Shown: positions 45,500 through 54,701 of the stretch, piece by piece
Numbering within the stretch: the first letter of the stretch is position 1
Layout of the letters: each line of letters starts with the position of its first letter
Origin: Actinomycetota bacterium
GTDB lineage: Bacteria; Actinomycetota; Actinomycetes; Mycobacteriales; HKI-0501
Reading direction: 5' to 3'
Assembly (NCBI GenBank): GCA_030840805.1
Contig: JAVEDU010000105.1
Location: 1 to 64,000 of the forward strand
DNA length: 64,000 bases
The notes under the pieces: generated by a model
The model's input: the letters and a program-made list of their open reading frames with translations, nothing else
Database searches by the model: none
Told to the model about the DNA's origin: nothing
Translations under genes and position numbers: made by a program

Positions 45500-46366
45500 G
45501 TGCCCGAACTGCCCGAGGTCGAGGTGGTCCGGGACGGCCTGGCCCGCTGGGTCGCCGGCCGGACCGTCGACTCCGTCGAGGTGCGCCACCCGCGCGCGAT
45601 CCGGCGGCACGCGCCGGGGCCGGGCGACTTCGCGAGCCGGATCGCCGGCCGGACCGTCGAGGCGGCGGAGCGGCGGGGCAAGTACCTGTGGTTGCCGCTG
45701 GACTCGGGTGAGGCCGTCACCGCGCATCTCGGGATGAGCGGCCAGCTGCTCGTCGAGCCGGGGGATGCCCCGGACGAGAAGCACCTGCGGGTGCGGCTGC
45801 GGTTCGCCGACGGCGGCCGGGAGCTGCGGTTCGTCGACCAGCGGACGTTCGGCGGGCTCGCCGTCGACGAGCTGGTGGAGGTCGACGGCACCGTCGTGCC
45901 CCGCTCGGTCGCGCACATCGCCCGGGACCCGCTCGACCCGGCCTTCGACGACGCCGCGTTCGTGGCCGGGCTCCGCTCCCGGCGTACCGGGGTGAAGCGC
46001 GCCCTCCTCGACCAGACGCTGGTATCCGGCATCGGCAACATCTACGCCGACGAGGCGCTGTGGCGGACGAAGCTGCACTACGCGCGGCCGACCGAGTCGC
46101 TGACCCGGCCGGCCGGGCTGCTCCTGCTCGGCCAGGTCCGGGACGTGATGACCGAGGCCCTCGCGCAGGGTGGTACCTCCTTCGACGCGCTGTACATCGA
46201 CGTGAACGGCCAGAGCGGCTACTTCGACAGGTCCCTGAACGCGTACGGCCGCACGGACGAGCCGTGCGGCCGCTGCGGCACGCCGATCCGTCGTGACCCG
46301 TTCATGAACCGGTCGAGCTTCACCTGCCCGCGGTGCCAGCCGAGGCCGCGCCGCGGGCGCTGGTGA
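45500..46366 (+). CDS. mutM: Formamidopyrimidine-DNA glycosylase
   Basis: MutM removes 8-oxoguanine and opens the DNA backbone. The 288-residue protein has the Pro2/Glu3 active site ([14 protein letters not shown]; the GTG-encoded Met is removed), Lys 61 in RRGKYLW, the H2TH helix region [12 protein letters not shown], and the C-terminal zinc finger [10 protein letters not shown]...CPRCQ with the catalytic Arg in [10 protein letters not shown]. The start is GTG 45500. A CAP-domain gene is convergent after it. Confidence 0.95.
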   Translation: MPELPEVEVVRDGLARWVAGRTVDSVEVRHPRAIRRHAPGPGDFASRIAGRTVEAAERRGKYLWLPLDSGEAVTAHLGMSGQLLVEPGDAPDEKHLRVRLRFADGGRELRFVDQRTFGGLAVDELVEVDGTVVPRSVAHIARDPLDPAFDDAAFVAGLRSRRTGVKRALLDQTLVSGIGNIYADEALWRTKLHYARPTESLTRPAGLLLLGQVRDVMTEALAQGGTSFDALYIDVNGQSGYFDRSLNAYGRTDEPCGRCGTPIRRDPFMNRSSFTCPRCQPRPRRGRW

Positions 46367-46394
46367 CCTCCCACCCACCGGCGGACCCTCGGCC

Positions 46395-47174
46395 TCAGGC
46401 CGTGCCGAACATCTGCGTCCAGTAGATGCGGTAGGAACCTCCGTGCGCGAGGGCGACGCCCATCGCCCGGGAGTCGCAGTCCAGCAGGTTCTTCTTGTGC
46501 TCCGCGCTGGCCATCCACGCCGTGACGACCTCCTCGGCCGTCGTCTGCCCGGCGGCGAGGTTCTCCGCGTTCGCCTGCGTGTACCCGGCCCGCCGCGCCC
46601 GGAGCCACGGCGTGGAGCCGTCGGCGCCGGTGTGGCTGAAGTAGTCCTCCGCCGCCATGTCCTTCGAGTGCGCGTACGCGGCCCGTACCAGCCGGTAGTT
46701 CGACCGCAGGGCGACGCATCCGACCGCCGCCCGGCGCTGGTTGACCAGGGCCAGGACGCGCTTCTCCATCGCGAGGTCGGCCGCCGGACGCCCGTCGGAC
46801 GGGGGCGCCGGCTCCTTCTCCACGGGCCCGCCGGTCTCCACCGGGATCGGCAACTCGACCGCGGGTGGCTCCGGTGCGCGGGAGGCCGGCGGCGTGGGCG
46901 AGGGCGACCTTGCGGGCCGCGTCGGCGACGGCGCGGGCCTCGCCGGCGGCGTGATCTCGATCAGCAGGGGCGGGGTCTGCGCCGTGACCGGCTCGATGGA
47001 CGTGTCCATCGAGGAGGCGTCCGCGCTCGGCAGCAGGGCCGGGGTGGCGACCCCCAGCGCGCCGAGCGTGAGGAGCGTGACGGTGATCATCACCGGCCCC
47101 TTGCGGCGGCGGCGGACCGCGGTCCACGGGCTGCCGCGGTGGGAAGGAGTGGGCCGGGGGTCCTCGGCGAACAT
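46395..47174 (-). CDS. Membrane-anchored CAP (SCP/PR-1) domain protein
   Basis: The product has 259 residues. A basic cytosolic start (RGSPWTAVRRRRKGPV) precedes a membrane helix (MITVTLLTLGALGVATPALL), a Pro/Thr-rich stalk, and the CAP domain (VLALVNQRRAAVGCVALRSN, YAHSKDMAAEDYFSHTGADG, ENLAAGQTTAEEVVTAWMAS, HKKNLLDCDSRAMGVALAHG, YWTQMFGTA). The His and Glu residues of the CAP cavity are kept. Bacterial CAP proteins bind lipids or cell-wall components; the role here is unknown. It is divergent from acyP. Confidence 0.8.
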   Translation of the reverse strand: MFAEDPRPTPSHRGSPWTAVRRRRKGPVMITVTLLTLGALGVATPALLPSADASSMDTSIEPVTAQTPPLLIEITPPARPAPSPTRPARSPSPTPPASRAPEPPAVELPIPVETGGPVEKEPAPPSDGRPAADLAMEKRVLALVNQRRAAVGCVALRSNYRLVRAAYAHSKDMAAEDYFSHTGADGSTPWLRARRAGYTQANAENLAAGQTTAEEVVTAWMASAEHKKNLLDCDSRAMGVALAHGGSYRIYWTQMFGTA

Positions 47175-47274
47175 GGTGGGGTGTGGCCTCCGGTCTGTCC
47201 CTCGTGGTGGAACCCACACGCCGCCAGACTCTAGGGGCCCCGCCCGGATCGGGCAAACCCCACCGAGAGCTATC

Positions 47275-47583
47275 GTGTCGGACGTGTCGGACGACCCCCT
47301 CAACGATCTCGGCCCCGTGCGGGTGACGGCCTGGGTCCGCGGTCATGTCCAGGGCGTCGGATTCCGGTGGTGGGTCCGCAGCCTGGCGCTCGCCGCCGGG
47401 CTGGTGGGCTGGGCCCGCAACCTGCCGGACGGCCGGGTCGAAGTGGTCGCCGAGGGGCCGCGCGCACACTGCGAACGGCTGGTGGCGGCGCTGTCCGGTC
47501 CGGGCTCGCCGGGGCGCGTCGCGGGCGTGGTCGACCGGTGGACCGAGGCGCGCGGCGGGATCGCGTCGTTCACCGAGCGCTGA
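47275..47583 (+). CDS. acyP: Acylphosphatase
   Basis: The product has about 102 residues, or 99 from GTG 47284. The core VTAWVRGHVQGVGFRWWVRS carries the catalytic Arg (GVGFR), and GLVGWARNLPDGRVEVVAEG the catalytic Asn (WARN). The enzyme hydrolyses acyl-phosphates such as 1,3-bisphosphoglycerate. The N-terminus is longer than usual by about 15 residues. It lies before smc, as in other actinobacteria. Confidence 0.9.
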   Translation: MSDVSDDPLNDLGPVRVTAWVRGHVQGVGFRWWVRSLALAAGLVGWARNLPDGRVEVVAEGPRAHCERLVAALSGPGSPGRVAGVVDRWTEARGGIASFTER

Positions 47584-47827
47584 CGCTGCCGACCGGGAGG
47601 TCGCGCCCCGCGGCCGTCGGCCGGTGGGCGATCGTCGTGCCCGTGACAGTGCGTGACATCGGGAATCGGGACCGTGTCGAGGGGCCACCGGGCCCGGGAG
47701 GCGCTTGACCGATCAGGCGCCCGCGCGTCAGACTGAAACCACCGCCACCCGGAGTTCCGGCCAGAGGTGTGCTACCGACGCGTGCGCGTGACGGCAGCCG
47801 GACCGGGGGCATCGATGAGGAGAGACG

Positions 47828-48031
47828 ATGGCGAAGGCGCTGTACGGCCACGTCGGGACCGCCGCGGACCGGCGGTACCTCGACGAGCTGCAGCTGCTTC
47901 GTGCCCGGGCCCGTGCGCTCGAGTTCGAGGTGGCCCGCCTGCGGGCGGACAACGACCGGCTGGCCGCCGCGCTGGCCGAGACCGAGGACCCGCTCCGGCT
48001 CGCGGTCCTCGAGGAGCACGCCCTCACCTGA
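47828..48031 (+). CDS. Small conserved coiled-coil protein
   Basis: The product has 67 residues: MAKALYGHVGTAADRRYLDE, then LQLLRARARALEFEVARLRA and DNDRLAAALAETED. The MAKAL.GHVG start followed by a leucine-zipper-like helix is common in actinobacteria; no function is known. GAGGAGAGACG lies just upstream of ATG 47828. It lies between acyP and smc. Confidence 0.65.
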   Translation: MAKALYGHVGTAADRRYLDELQLLRARARALEFEVARLRADNDRLAAALAETEDPLRLAVLEEHALT

Positions 48032-48141
48032 TCCGCCACTCGGACGGAGTAAGGTCGGGGCAGGCCCCTTCCCCCGCCGTTGCTCCTGGCTCGGCGCCGG
48101 CCGCCTGAAACGCAGACGACCGTCCCAGCGTCCGGAGTCCC

Positions 48142-51100
48142 GTGCACCTCAAGAGCCTCACGCTGAAGGGTTTCAAGTCCTTCGCGTCCGCGACGACCCT
48201 CCGTTTCGAGCCCGGCATCACCTGCGTGGTCGGTCCCAACGGCTCCGGCAAGTCCAATGTCGTGGACGCCCTGGCCTGGGTCATGGGCGAGCAGGGCGCC
48301 AAGGCGCTCCGCGGCGGCAAGATGGAGGATGTCATCTTCGCCGGCACCGCCGGCCGCCCGCCGCTCGGCCGGGCCGAGGTCACGCTCACCATCGACAACT
48401 CCGACGGCGCGCTGCCGATCGAGTACACCGAGGTGTCGATCACCCGCCGGATGTTCCGCTCCGGCGAGAGCGAGTACGAGATCAACGGCGACTCGTGCCG
48501 CCTGCTGGACATCCAGGAGCTGCTGTCCGACTCCGGTATCGGGCGCGAGATGCACGTCATCGTCGGCCAGGGCCAGCTCGACAGCGTCTTGTCGGCCCGG
48601 CCGGAGGACCGCCGCGGGTTCATCGAGGAGGCCGCCGGCGTCCTGAAGCACCGCAAGCGCAAGGAAAAGGCGCTGCGGAAGCTCGACGCGATGCAGGCCA
48701 ACCTCACCCGGGTCACCGACCTCACCGGTGAGCTCCGCCGCCAGCTCAAGCCGCTCGGCAAGCAGGCGGAGGTCGCCCGGCGGGCGGCGTCCGTGCAGTC
48801 CGACCTGCGCGACTCGCGGCTCCGGCTGCTCGCCGACGACCTCCTGTCGCTGCGCACCGAGCTGGACCGCGAGGTCGCCGACGAGACCGCGGTACGCGAG
48901 CGGCGTACCGCCGTCGAGGCGGAGCTGACCCGGGCGCAGACCCGGGAGGCCGAGCTCGACGAGGCCATGGCCACCGACGCGCCGATCCTCACCCGCGCGC
49001 AGGAGACCTGGTACCGGCTCTCCGCGCTGTCCGAGCGTTTCCGCGGCACGGCGCAGCTCGCCGGCGAGCGGGTCCGGTTCCTCTCCGCCGAGCCGGAGGA
49101 CGCCCGCCCCGGCCGCGACCCGGAGACGCTGGAGCGCGAGGCCGCGACGATCCGCGAGCAGCAGGCCGCGCTGGCCCGCGCGCTCGAGGGCGACCAGCAG
49201 CGGCTCGCCGACGCCGTCGAGCACCGCAGGGAGCTGGAACGGACCCTCCAGGAGGCCGAGCGGGCCCTCGTCGCGGCGGTCCGCGCGGTCGCCGACCGGC
49301 GCGAGGGGCTCGCCACGCTGACCGGCCAGGTCAACGCGTTGCGGACCCGCTCCTCGGCCGCCGCGGACGAGATCGCCCGGCTGTCCGCGACGATCACCGC
49401 GGCGCGGGAGCGGGCGACGGCGGCGCAGGGCGAGTTCGAGACGCTGCAGGCCGACGTCGCCGGGCTGGACGAGGGCGAGTTCGGGCTGGACGAGCGGCAC
49501 GAGGCCGCGACCGGGGCGTACGAGGCCGTGCAGGCGCGGGTCAAGGAGCTGACCGCCGCCGAGCGGGCGGCCGAGCGGGAGGCGTCGGAGTGGCGCGCCC
49601 GCGCCGAGGCCCTGGCGATCGGCCTGAAGCGCAAGGACGGCGCCGGCGCGCTGCTGTCCGCGGGGGAGCGGCTCCCCGGCCTGCTCGGCACGGTGGCCGC
49701 GCTGCTCACCGTCGAGCCGGGCTGCGAGGCGGCGCTGGCCGCCGCGCTCGGGGGGCTCGCCGACGCCGTCGCGGTCGCCTCGCCGGGCGACGCGGTGACG
49801 GCCCTCGAACTGCTCAAGGACGACGACGCCGGCCAGGCCGGGCTGCTGGTGGGCGGGGCGCCGTTCCCGGTGTCCACCTCGGACTGGCCGGCGCTTCCCC
49901 CGGGTGTGCGCTGGGCGGTCGACACGGTCGGTGCGCCCGACTCCCTGCGGCCCGCGCTGTACCGCGCGCTGGACCGGGTCGCGTTCGTGACCGACCTCGC
50001 CGCGGCCCGCGAGCTGGTGGCCGCCGTCCCCGTCGTCCGCGCGGTGACCGCCGACGGTGACCTGCTCGCCGCGGACCGGGCCGTCGGCGGCTCGGCCAGC
50101 GCCCCCAGCCTGATCGAGGTGCAGGCGGCCGTCGACGAGGCCGAGCAGAAGCGCGACGCGGCGGTCCGCGAGGCCGAGAAGCTGTCCGCCGCGCTCGCCG
50201 AGGCCACCGCGGGGGCCGAGCTCCGCAAGGCCGATGTCGTCGCCGCGCTGGAGGCCCTCAACGCGTCCGACGCGCAGATGAACGCCGTCGCCGAGAAGCT
50301 GGCCCAGCTCGGCGCCGCCGCGAAGTCCGCGGCCGGTGAGGCCGAGCGACTGGAGGCCGCGCGCGGCAAGGCCGAGGAGGCCCGTGACCGCGATCTGGCG
50401 GGGCTCGCCGCGCTGGAAGAGCGCCTGCACGCCGCCGAGTCGACGCCGGTGGAGGACGAGCCGTCCGCCGAGGCGCGCGACGCGCTGTCCACCGAGGTCG
50501 GCGCGTCCCGGCAGAACGAGATGGAGGTGCGGCTCGCGGTCCGTACCGCCGAGGAGCGGGTGCGGGCCCTCACCGGCCGCGCCGAGTCCCTGGAGCGGGC
50601 CGCCGCGACCGAGCGCGCCGCCCGCGAGCGCGCCGAGAAGGCCCGGCAGGCCCGCGCCCGCGGTGCCGTGGTGGCCCGCGCCGTCTCGGTCGGCGCGCAG
50701 GCCGCGCTCGGCCGGATCGCGGTGTCGCTGGAGGCGGCCGCCACCGAGCGGGACGCCGCCCAGCAGCGGCGGTCGGTCCACGAGGGCGAGGCGATCGCCC
50801 TCCGGAGCCGTACCCGGGAGCTCAAGGGGGAGCTCGACCGCCTCACCGACGCCGTGCACCGCGACGAGGTGGCGCGCACCGAGCAGCGGATGCGGATCAC
50901 CCAGCTGGAGGGCAAGGCGGCCGACGACTTCGGCGTCGACGTCGAGACGCTGCTGGCCGAGTACGGCCCGTCGGTGCTCGTCCCGCCGTCGCTCGCCGAG
51001 GTCGCGAAGGCCGAGTCCGAGGACAAGCCGGCGCCCGAGCCCGCGCCGTACGAGCGCGCGGTGCAGGAGAAGCGCGCCGCCCGCGCCGAGCGGGACCTGG

Positions 51101-51714
51101 CGCTGCTGGGCAAGGTGAACCCGCTGGCGCTGGAGGAGTTCGCGGCGCTCGAGGAGCGCCACCAGTTCCTCTCCACCCAGCTCGAGGATCTCAAGAACAC
51201 CCGCCGCGATCTGATGACCGTGGTGCGCGAGGTCGACGAGCGGATCCTCGAGGTCTTCTCCAGCGCGTACGAGGACGTCGCGCGGGAGTTCGAGATCGTG
51301 TTCAAGGTGCTGTTCCCGGGTGGCGACGGCCGGTTGGTGCTCACCGACCCGTCCGACATGCTCGCGACCGGCATCGAGGTCGAGGCCCGCCCGCCCGGCA
51401 AGAAGGTGAAGCGGCTCTCGCTGCTGTCCGGTGGTGAGCGCTCGCTGACCGCGGTGGCGCTGCTGGTCGCGATCTTCCGTGCCCGCCCCTCGCCGTTCTA
51501 CGTGATGGACGAGGTCGAGGCGGCGCTCGACGACGTGAACCTGGGCCGGCTGCTGACCCTGATCGAGCAGCTGCGGGACAGCTCGCAGCTCATCGTCATC
51601 ACGCACCAGAAGCGGACGATGGAGATCGGCGACGCGCTGTACGGCGTGAGCATGCGCGGCGACGGCATCACGCAGGTGATCAGCCAGCGGCTCCGGGAGC
51701 ACGAGCCGGCCTGA
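48142..51714 (+). CDS. smc: Chromosome segregation protein SMC
   Basis: SMC with ScpA and ScpB condenses and organises chromosomes. The 1190-residue protein has the N-terminal ATPase half (LKSLTLKGFKSFASATTLRF, Walker A GPNGSGKSNV at about 31-40, then QGQLDSVLSARPEDRRGFIE), a long coiled coil (about 165-500 and 660-1010), a hinge domain at about 505-650 (GERLPGLLGTVAALLTVEPG, LAAALGGLADAVAVASPGDA), and the C-terminal half with SLLSGGERSLTAVALLVAIF and FYVMDEVEAALDDVNLGRLL. Start GTG 48142. The stop is followed by a palindrome and a convergent gene. Confidence 0.96.
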   Translation: MHLKSLTLKGFKSFASATTLRFEPGITCVVGPNGSGKSNVVDALAWVMGEQGAKALRGGKMEDVIFAGTAGRPPLGRAEVTLTIDNSDGALPIEYTEVSITRRMFRSGESEYEINGDSCRLLDIQELLSDSGIGREMHVIVGQGQLDSVLSARPEDRRGFIEEAAGVLKHRKRKEKALRKLDAMQANLTRVTDLTGELRRQLKPLGKQAEVARRAASVQSDLRDSRLRLLADDLLSLRTELDREVADETAVRERRTAVEAELTRAQTREAELDEAMATDAPILTRAQETWYRLSALSERFRGTAQLAGERVRFLSAEPEDARPGRDPETLEREAATIREQQAALARALEGDQQRLADAVEHRRELERTLQEAERALVAAVRAVADRREGLATLTGQVNALRTRSSAAADEIARLSATITAARERATAAQGEFETLQADVAGLDEGEFGLDERHEAATGAYEAVQARVKELTAAERAAEREASEWRARAEALAIGLKRKDGAGALLSAGERLPGLLGTVAALLTVEPGCEAALAAALGGLADAVAVASPGDAVTALELLKDDDAGQAGLLVGGAPFPVSTSDWPALPPGVRWAVDTVGAPDSLRPALYRALDRVAFVTDLAAARELVAAVPVVRAVTADGDLLAADRAVGGSASAPSLIEVQAAVDEAEQKRDAAVREAEKLSAALAEATAGAELRKADVVAALEALNASDAQMNAVAEKLAQLGAAAKSAAGEAERLEAARGKAEEARDRDLAGLAALEERLHAAESTPVEDEPSAEARDALSTEVGASRQNEMEVRLAVRTAEERVRALTGRAESLERAAATERAARERAEKARQARARGAVVARAVSVGAQAALGRIAVSLEAAATERDAAQQRRSVHEGEAIALRSRTRELKGELDRLTDAVHRDEVARTEQRMRITQLEGKAADDFGVDVETLLAEYGPSVLVPPSLAEVAKAESEDKPAPEPAPYERAVQEKRAARAERDLALLGKVNPLALEEFAALEERHQFLSTQLEDLKNTRRDLMTVVREVDERILEVFSSAYEDVAREFEIVFKVLFPGGDGRLVLTDPSDMLATGIEVEARPPGKKVKRLSLLSGGERSLTAVALLVAIFRARPSPFYVMDEVEAALDDVNLGRLLTLIEQLRDSSQLIVITHQKRTMEIGDALYGVSMRGDGITQVISQRLREHEPA

Positions 51715-51721
51715 CTCCTTC

Positions 51722-51775
51722 GTGAGCACCACCGCTTTTGCGGCGCCATAGCCCCGAAAGAGCGGTGGTGATCAC
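51722..51775. repeat. Palindromic intergenic element E3
   Basis: GTGA + CACCACCGCT (51722-51736) pairs with AGCGGTGGTG + TCAC (51761-51775), with further pairing inside (CTTTTGCGG against CCCCGAAAG). It lies between the convergent smc and PhoD-like genes and can act as a bidirectional terminator. The sequence differs from E1 and E2. Confidence 0.65.
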
Positions 51776-51782
51776 CGAGAAG

Positions 51783-53453
51783 TCAGATCCGGACGGCGTC
51801 CTCGTCGGAGCTGCGCTGGGCCAGCGGGAGCTGCCGCACGGTCTCCAGGTACGGGCGACCGGCGCGGTCGGCCCGGGCCTGCTCCAGCGTCAGCCGGGCC
51901 GCGCGCCCGTCGAGCTGGAGCGTCGCGAGGGAGTTCCCGTAGTACGGCCCGGCGGTCTTGCGCCAGGTCACCGGTGTGGACGGCACCTTCGCCCAGCGGC
52001 TCAGCAGCCGGGCGAACGCCTCGGCCGGCCGGGTCCAGCTCGCGTCGAAGCCGACCCGCACCCCCGCCGGCACCGTGTTGTGGATCGGTGAGCAGGTGAT
52101 CTGGTGGACCCGCGAGATCACGTCCTCGCCGAGGTCCGCCCGCGCCGCGTAGACGTGGTGGACGTCGCCGGACAGCACGCTGATCGACGCGGGCGCGCGC
52201 TCGGAGCGTTCCCCGCGCCCGACCGCGCCGAGCAGCCCGGCCAGCCGGTCGAACGACTCCCGCATCGCCGCCCAGTGCTCCAGGTCGGCCTTCCGGCGCA
52301 GCCACTCGGACCACTTCGCGATCCGCGGCCCGCGGCTGCCCGCGGCCAGCGCCTCGTTCCAGCCCTCGACCTCGTGGAGCGCGCGGGGGAGGAGCCACGG
52401 CAGCGACGAGCCGATCAGCAGGTGGTCGGGACTCCCGTCGAGCTGGTCGGCGATCCACTGCCACTCGGCCTCGCTGACCATCGACCGCGCGCCCTCGTCC
52501 AGCACCCGGCCGCACCGGCTGTCGATCACGAGCAGGCGGGCGGGGCCCATGTCGAGCCGGTAGCTCCACAGGTACCCGGGGCCGCCGTCGGCCTCCCGGT
52601 CCGCGCGGCCGGCGAGCTCGGCGAGGATCGGCCACGCGTCCTCGCCGCGGTCGGCCGCCGCCCGTACCCGGCGCCAGACGACGTCGTCGGCAAGCCGCTC
52701 GGGGGAGAGGTTCCCGAGGTGCTGGTACACCCAGTACGACGCGAGCCCGCCGACGATGCGGTCCTGCCACCACGAGGTGGCCTGCGCGTCGTCCCGCCAC
52801 GACGCCGAGGTGTTCCAGTCGTCGTGGATGTCGTGGTCGTCGAAGATCATCGCGCTGGGCACGGTGGAGAACAGCCAGCGCGTCTCCTCCTCGCCCCAGG
52901 ACTCCGAGTACAGCCAGGTGTACTCCTCGAAGTCCGCGACCTGCTCGCCCGGCTCGTCGGCGACGGTGCGGCGGTCCCGGATGCGGTGCTTGGTGCGCGG
53001 CGACGTCTCGTCGGCGTACACCTGGTCGCCGAGCAGGAGCAGCAGGTCGGGCCAGCGCGCCTCGTCGGTATCGCGCAGGCGCCGGGAGTACGCCTCCAGC
53101 GCGTCCGGGTCGTACGAGGCGGGGTTGCCGAGGGCCTCCGGGGTGGAGTGCCGGCACGAGCCGAACACCACCCGGAAGCGGCCCTCGCCGGCGAGCGTGC
53201 GGATGCGGCTCGGGTGGGTCGCGCCGGGCAACGGCCACACCTGGTCGTCGTCGAGATACACGCCGTACTCGGTGGACGAACCGGGTTCGAGGCCGGTCAC
53301 CACCACGAGCGCGTAGTGGTGGCCATGGACGGTGAACGTGCGGGCGGTGGCGCCGAGGATCGTGACCTCGCACGGGGCATCGGTCTCGACCCAGAGGGTC
53401 GCCGACCGTTCCCCGATGTGGCGCAGCACCGGACCGAGAAGGAGCGACGCCAT
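51783..53453 (-). CDS. PhoD-like metallophosphatase
   Basis: The product has 556 residues. The start MASLLLGPVLRHIGERSATLW opens a fibronectin-like N-terminal domain. The phosphatase domain shows RVVFGSCRHSTPEALGN, DLLLLLGDQVYADETSPRTK (GDQ with the metal-binding Asp), SAMIFDDHDIHDDWNTSASW (DDHDIHDDWN, metal-binding) and ISVLSGDVHHVYAARADLGE (GDVHH). The family includes alkaline phosphatases and phosphodiesterases of the PhoD type, but the usual twin-arginine signal is absent, so this one is probably cytosolic. Start ATG 53453. It is divergent from ftsY. Confidence 0.85.
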   Translation of the reverse strand: MASLLLGPVLRHIGERSATLWVETDAPCEVTILGATARTFTVHGHHYALVVVTGLEPGSSTEYGVYLDDDQVWPLPGATHPSRIRTLAGEGRFRVVFGSCRHSTPEALGNPASYDPDALEAYSRRLRDTDEARWPDLLLLLGDQVYADETSPRTKHRIRDRRTVADEPGEQVADFEEYTWLYSESWGEEETRWLFSTVPSAMIFDDHDIHDDWNTSASWRDDAQATSWWQDRIVGGLASYWVYQHLGNLSPERLADDVVWRRVRAAADRGEDAWPILAELAGRADREADGGPGYLWSYRLDMGPARLLVIDSRCGRVLDEGARSMVSEAEWQWIADQLDGSPDHLLIGSSLPWLLPRALHEVEGWNEALAAGSRGPRIAKWSEWLRRKADLEHWAAMRESFDRLAGLLGAVGRGERSERAPASISVLSGDVHHVYAARADLGEDVISRVHQITCSPIHNTVPAGVRVGFDASWTRPAEAFARLLSRWAKVPSTPVTWRKTAGPYYGNSLATLQLDGRAARLTLEQARADRAGRPYLETVRQLPLAQRSSDEDAVRI

Positions 53454-53540
53454 GCGGAGTTGTCTATCAGACGCCCTGTTCAGGCCGCAGGTGGATGCCA
53501 CCGGTCGGCCACCGGGCGCCGGTCTGGGAGGATCGTCGGC

Positions 53541-54701
53541 ATGGAGTACGTCCTCTACGCGGTGGTTCTGCTCGTCGTCCTGCTCGTGGGGGCCGCGGCC
53601 TATGTCGTACCGTCCCGGTCCCGACGCCGGGGGGAGGTCACGCCGCCACCCGCGCCCGACCGGCTGCCCGGTGTCGGCGACGACGCCGAGGAGCCGCGGG
53701 ACACGCCGCGCGCGACGCTCACCGACATCGAGCTCCCGCCCGCCGAGGCGGCCCCACGCCTGGACGTGCCGGAGCCCACGGCCGGGCGGATGGTGCGGCT
53801 GCGGAGCCGGCTGGCGCGGTCGCAGGGCACCCTCGGCAAGGGGCTGCTGTCCGTGCTGTCCCGGGACCGCCTCGACGAGGAGGCCTGGGAGGAGCTGGAG
53901 GACACCCTCCTCACCGCGGACGTCGGCGTGAGCGCCACCCAGGAGGTCGTCACCCGGCTGCGCGAGCGGACCCGGGTGCTCGGTACCCGGTCGGTCGGCG
54001 AGCTGCGGGCGCTGCTGGCCGAGGAGCTGGTGCAGGCGATGGGCCCGGACACCGACCGTTCGCTGCGCACGCTGCCCCACGAGGGCCGCCCCGCGGTCCT
54101 GCTCGTGGTGGGCGTCAACGGCACCGGCAAGACCACGACCTGCGGCAAGCTCGCCCGCGTGCTCGTCGCGGACGGGCGGTCGGTGGTGCTGGGCGCGGCG
54201 GACACGTTCCGCGCCGCGGCCGCCGACCAGCTGGAGACCTGGGGCAGCCGGGTCGGTGCCGAGGTGGTCCGGGGCCCGGAGGGCGGCGACCCCGCGTCGG
54301 TGGCGTTCGACGCGGTACGCCGGGGAATCGAGGCCGGCGTCGACACGGTGCTCGTGGACACCGCCGGCCGGCTGCAGAACAAGACCGGGCTGATGGACGA
54401 GCTCGGCAAGGTCAAGCGGGTCGTGGAGAAGCATGGTCCCGTGGACGAGACGCTGCTCGTCCTGGACGCGACCACCGGCCAGAACGGGCTCGTCCAGGCC
54501 CGGGTGTTCACCGAGGTCGTGGACGTGACCGGCGTCGTGCTGACCAAGCTCGACGGGACAGCGAAGGGCGGCATCGTGATCGCCGTGCAGCGCGAGCTGG
54601 GCATCCCGGTGAAGCTCGTCGGGCTCGGTGAGGGCCCGGACGACCTGGCGCCGTTCGACCCGGAGGAGTTCGTGGACGCGCTGCTGGGGGAGCCGGCGTG
54701 A
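53541..54701 (+). CDS. ftsY: Signal recognition particle receptor FtsY
   Basis: FtsY docks the SRP-ribosome complex at the membrane. The 386-residue protein starts with a membrane helix (MEYVLYAVVLLVVLLVGAAA), then an acidic/Pro-rich linker, the helical N domain (about 90-170) and the GTPase G domain: VVGVNGTGKTTTCGKLARVL (P-loop), GAADTFRAAAADQLETWG (the ADTFRAAA motif of SRP GTPases), DTVLVDTAGRLQNKTGLMDE and TGVVLTKLDGTAKGGIVIAV. Start ATG 53541. The stop overlaps the next gene by 4 nt. Confidence 0.95.
   Translation: MEYVLYAVVLLVVLLVGAAAYVVPSRSRRRGEVTPPPAPDRLPGVGDDAEEPRDTPRATLTDIELPPAEAAPRLDVPEPTAGRMVRLRSRLARSQGTLGKGLLSVLSRDRLDEEAWEELEDTLLTADVGVSATQEVVTRLRERTRVLGTRSVGELRALLAEELVQAMGPDTDRSLRTLPHEGRPAVLLVVGVNGTGKTTTCGKLARVLVADGRSVVLGAADTFRAAAADQLETWGSRVGAEVVRGPEGGDPASVAFDAVRRGIEAGVDTVLVDTAGRLQNKTGLMDELGKVKRVVEKHGPVDETLLVLDATTGQNGLVQARVFTEVVDVTGVVLTKLDGTAKGGIVIAVQRELGIPVKLVGLGEGPDDLAPFDPEEFVDALLGEPA

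Noticed and set aside
47728-51732. Open frame of 1334 codons on the minus strand opposite smc
   Set aside because: It is a composition artefact of GC-rich coding DNA. The plus strand encodes a complete SMC with all motifs.
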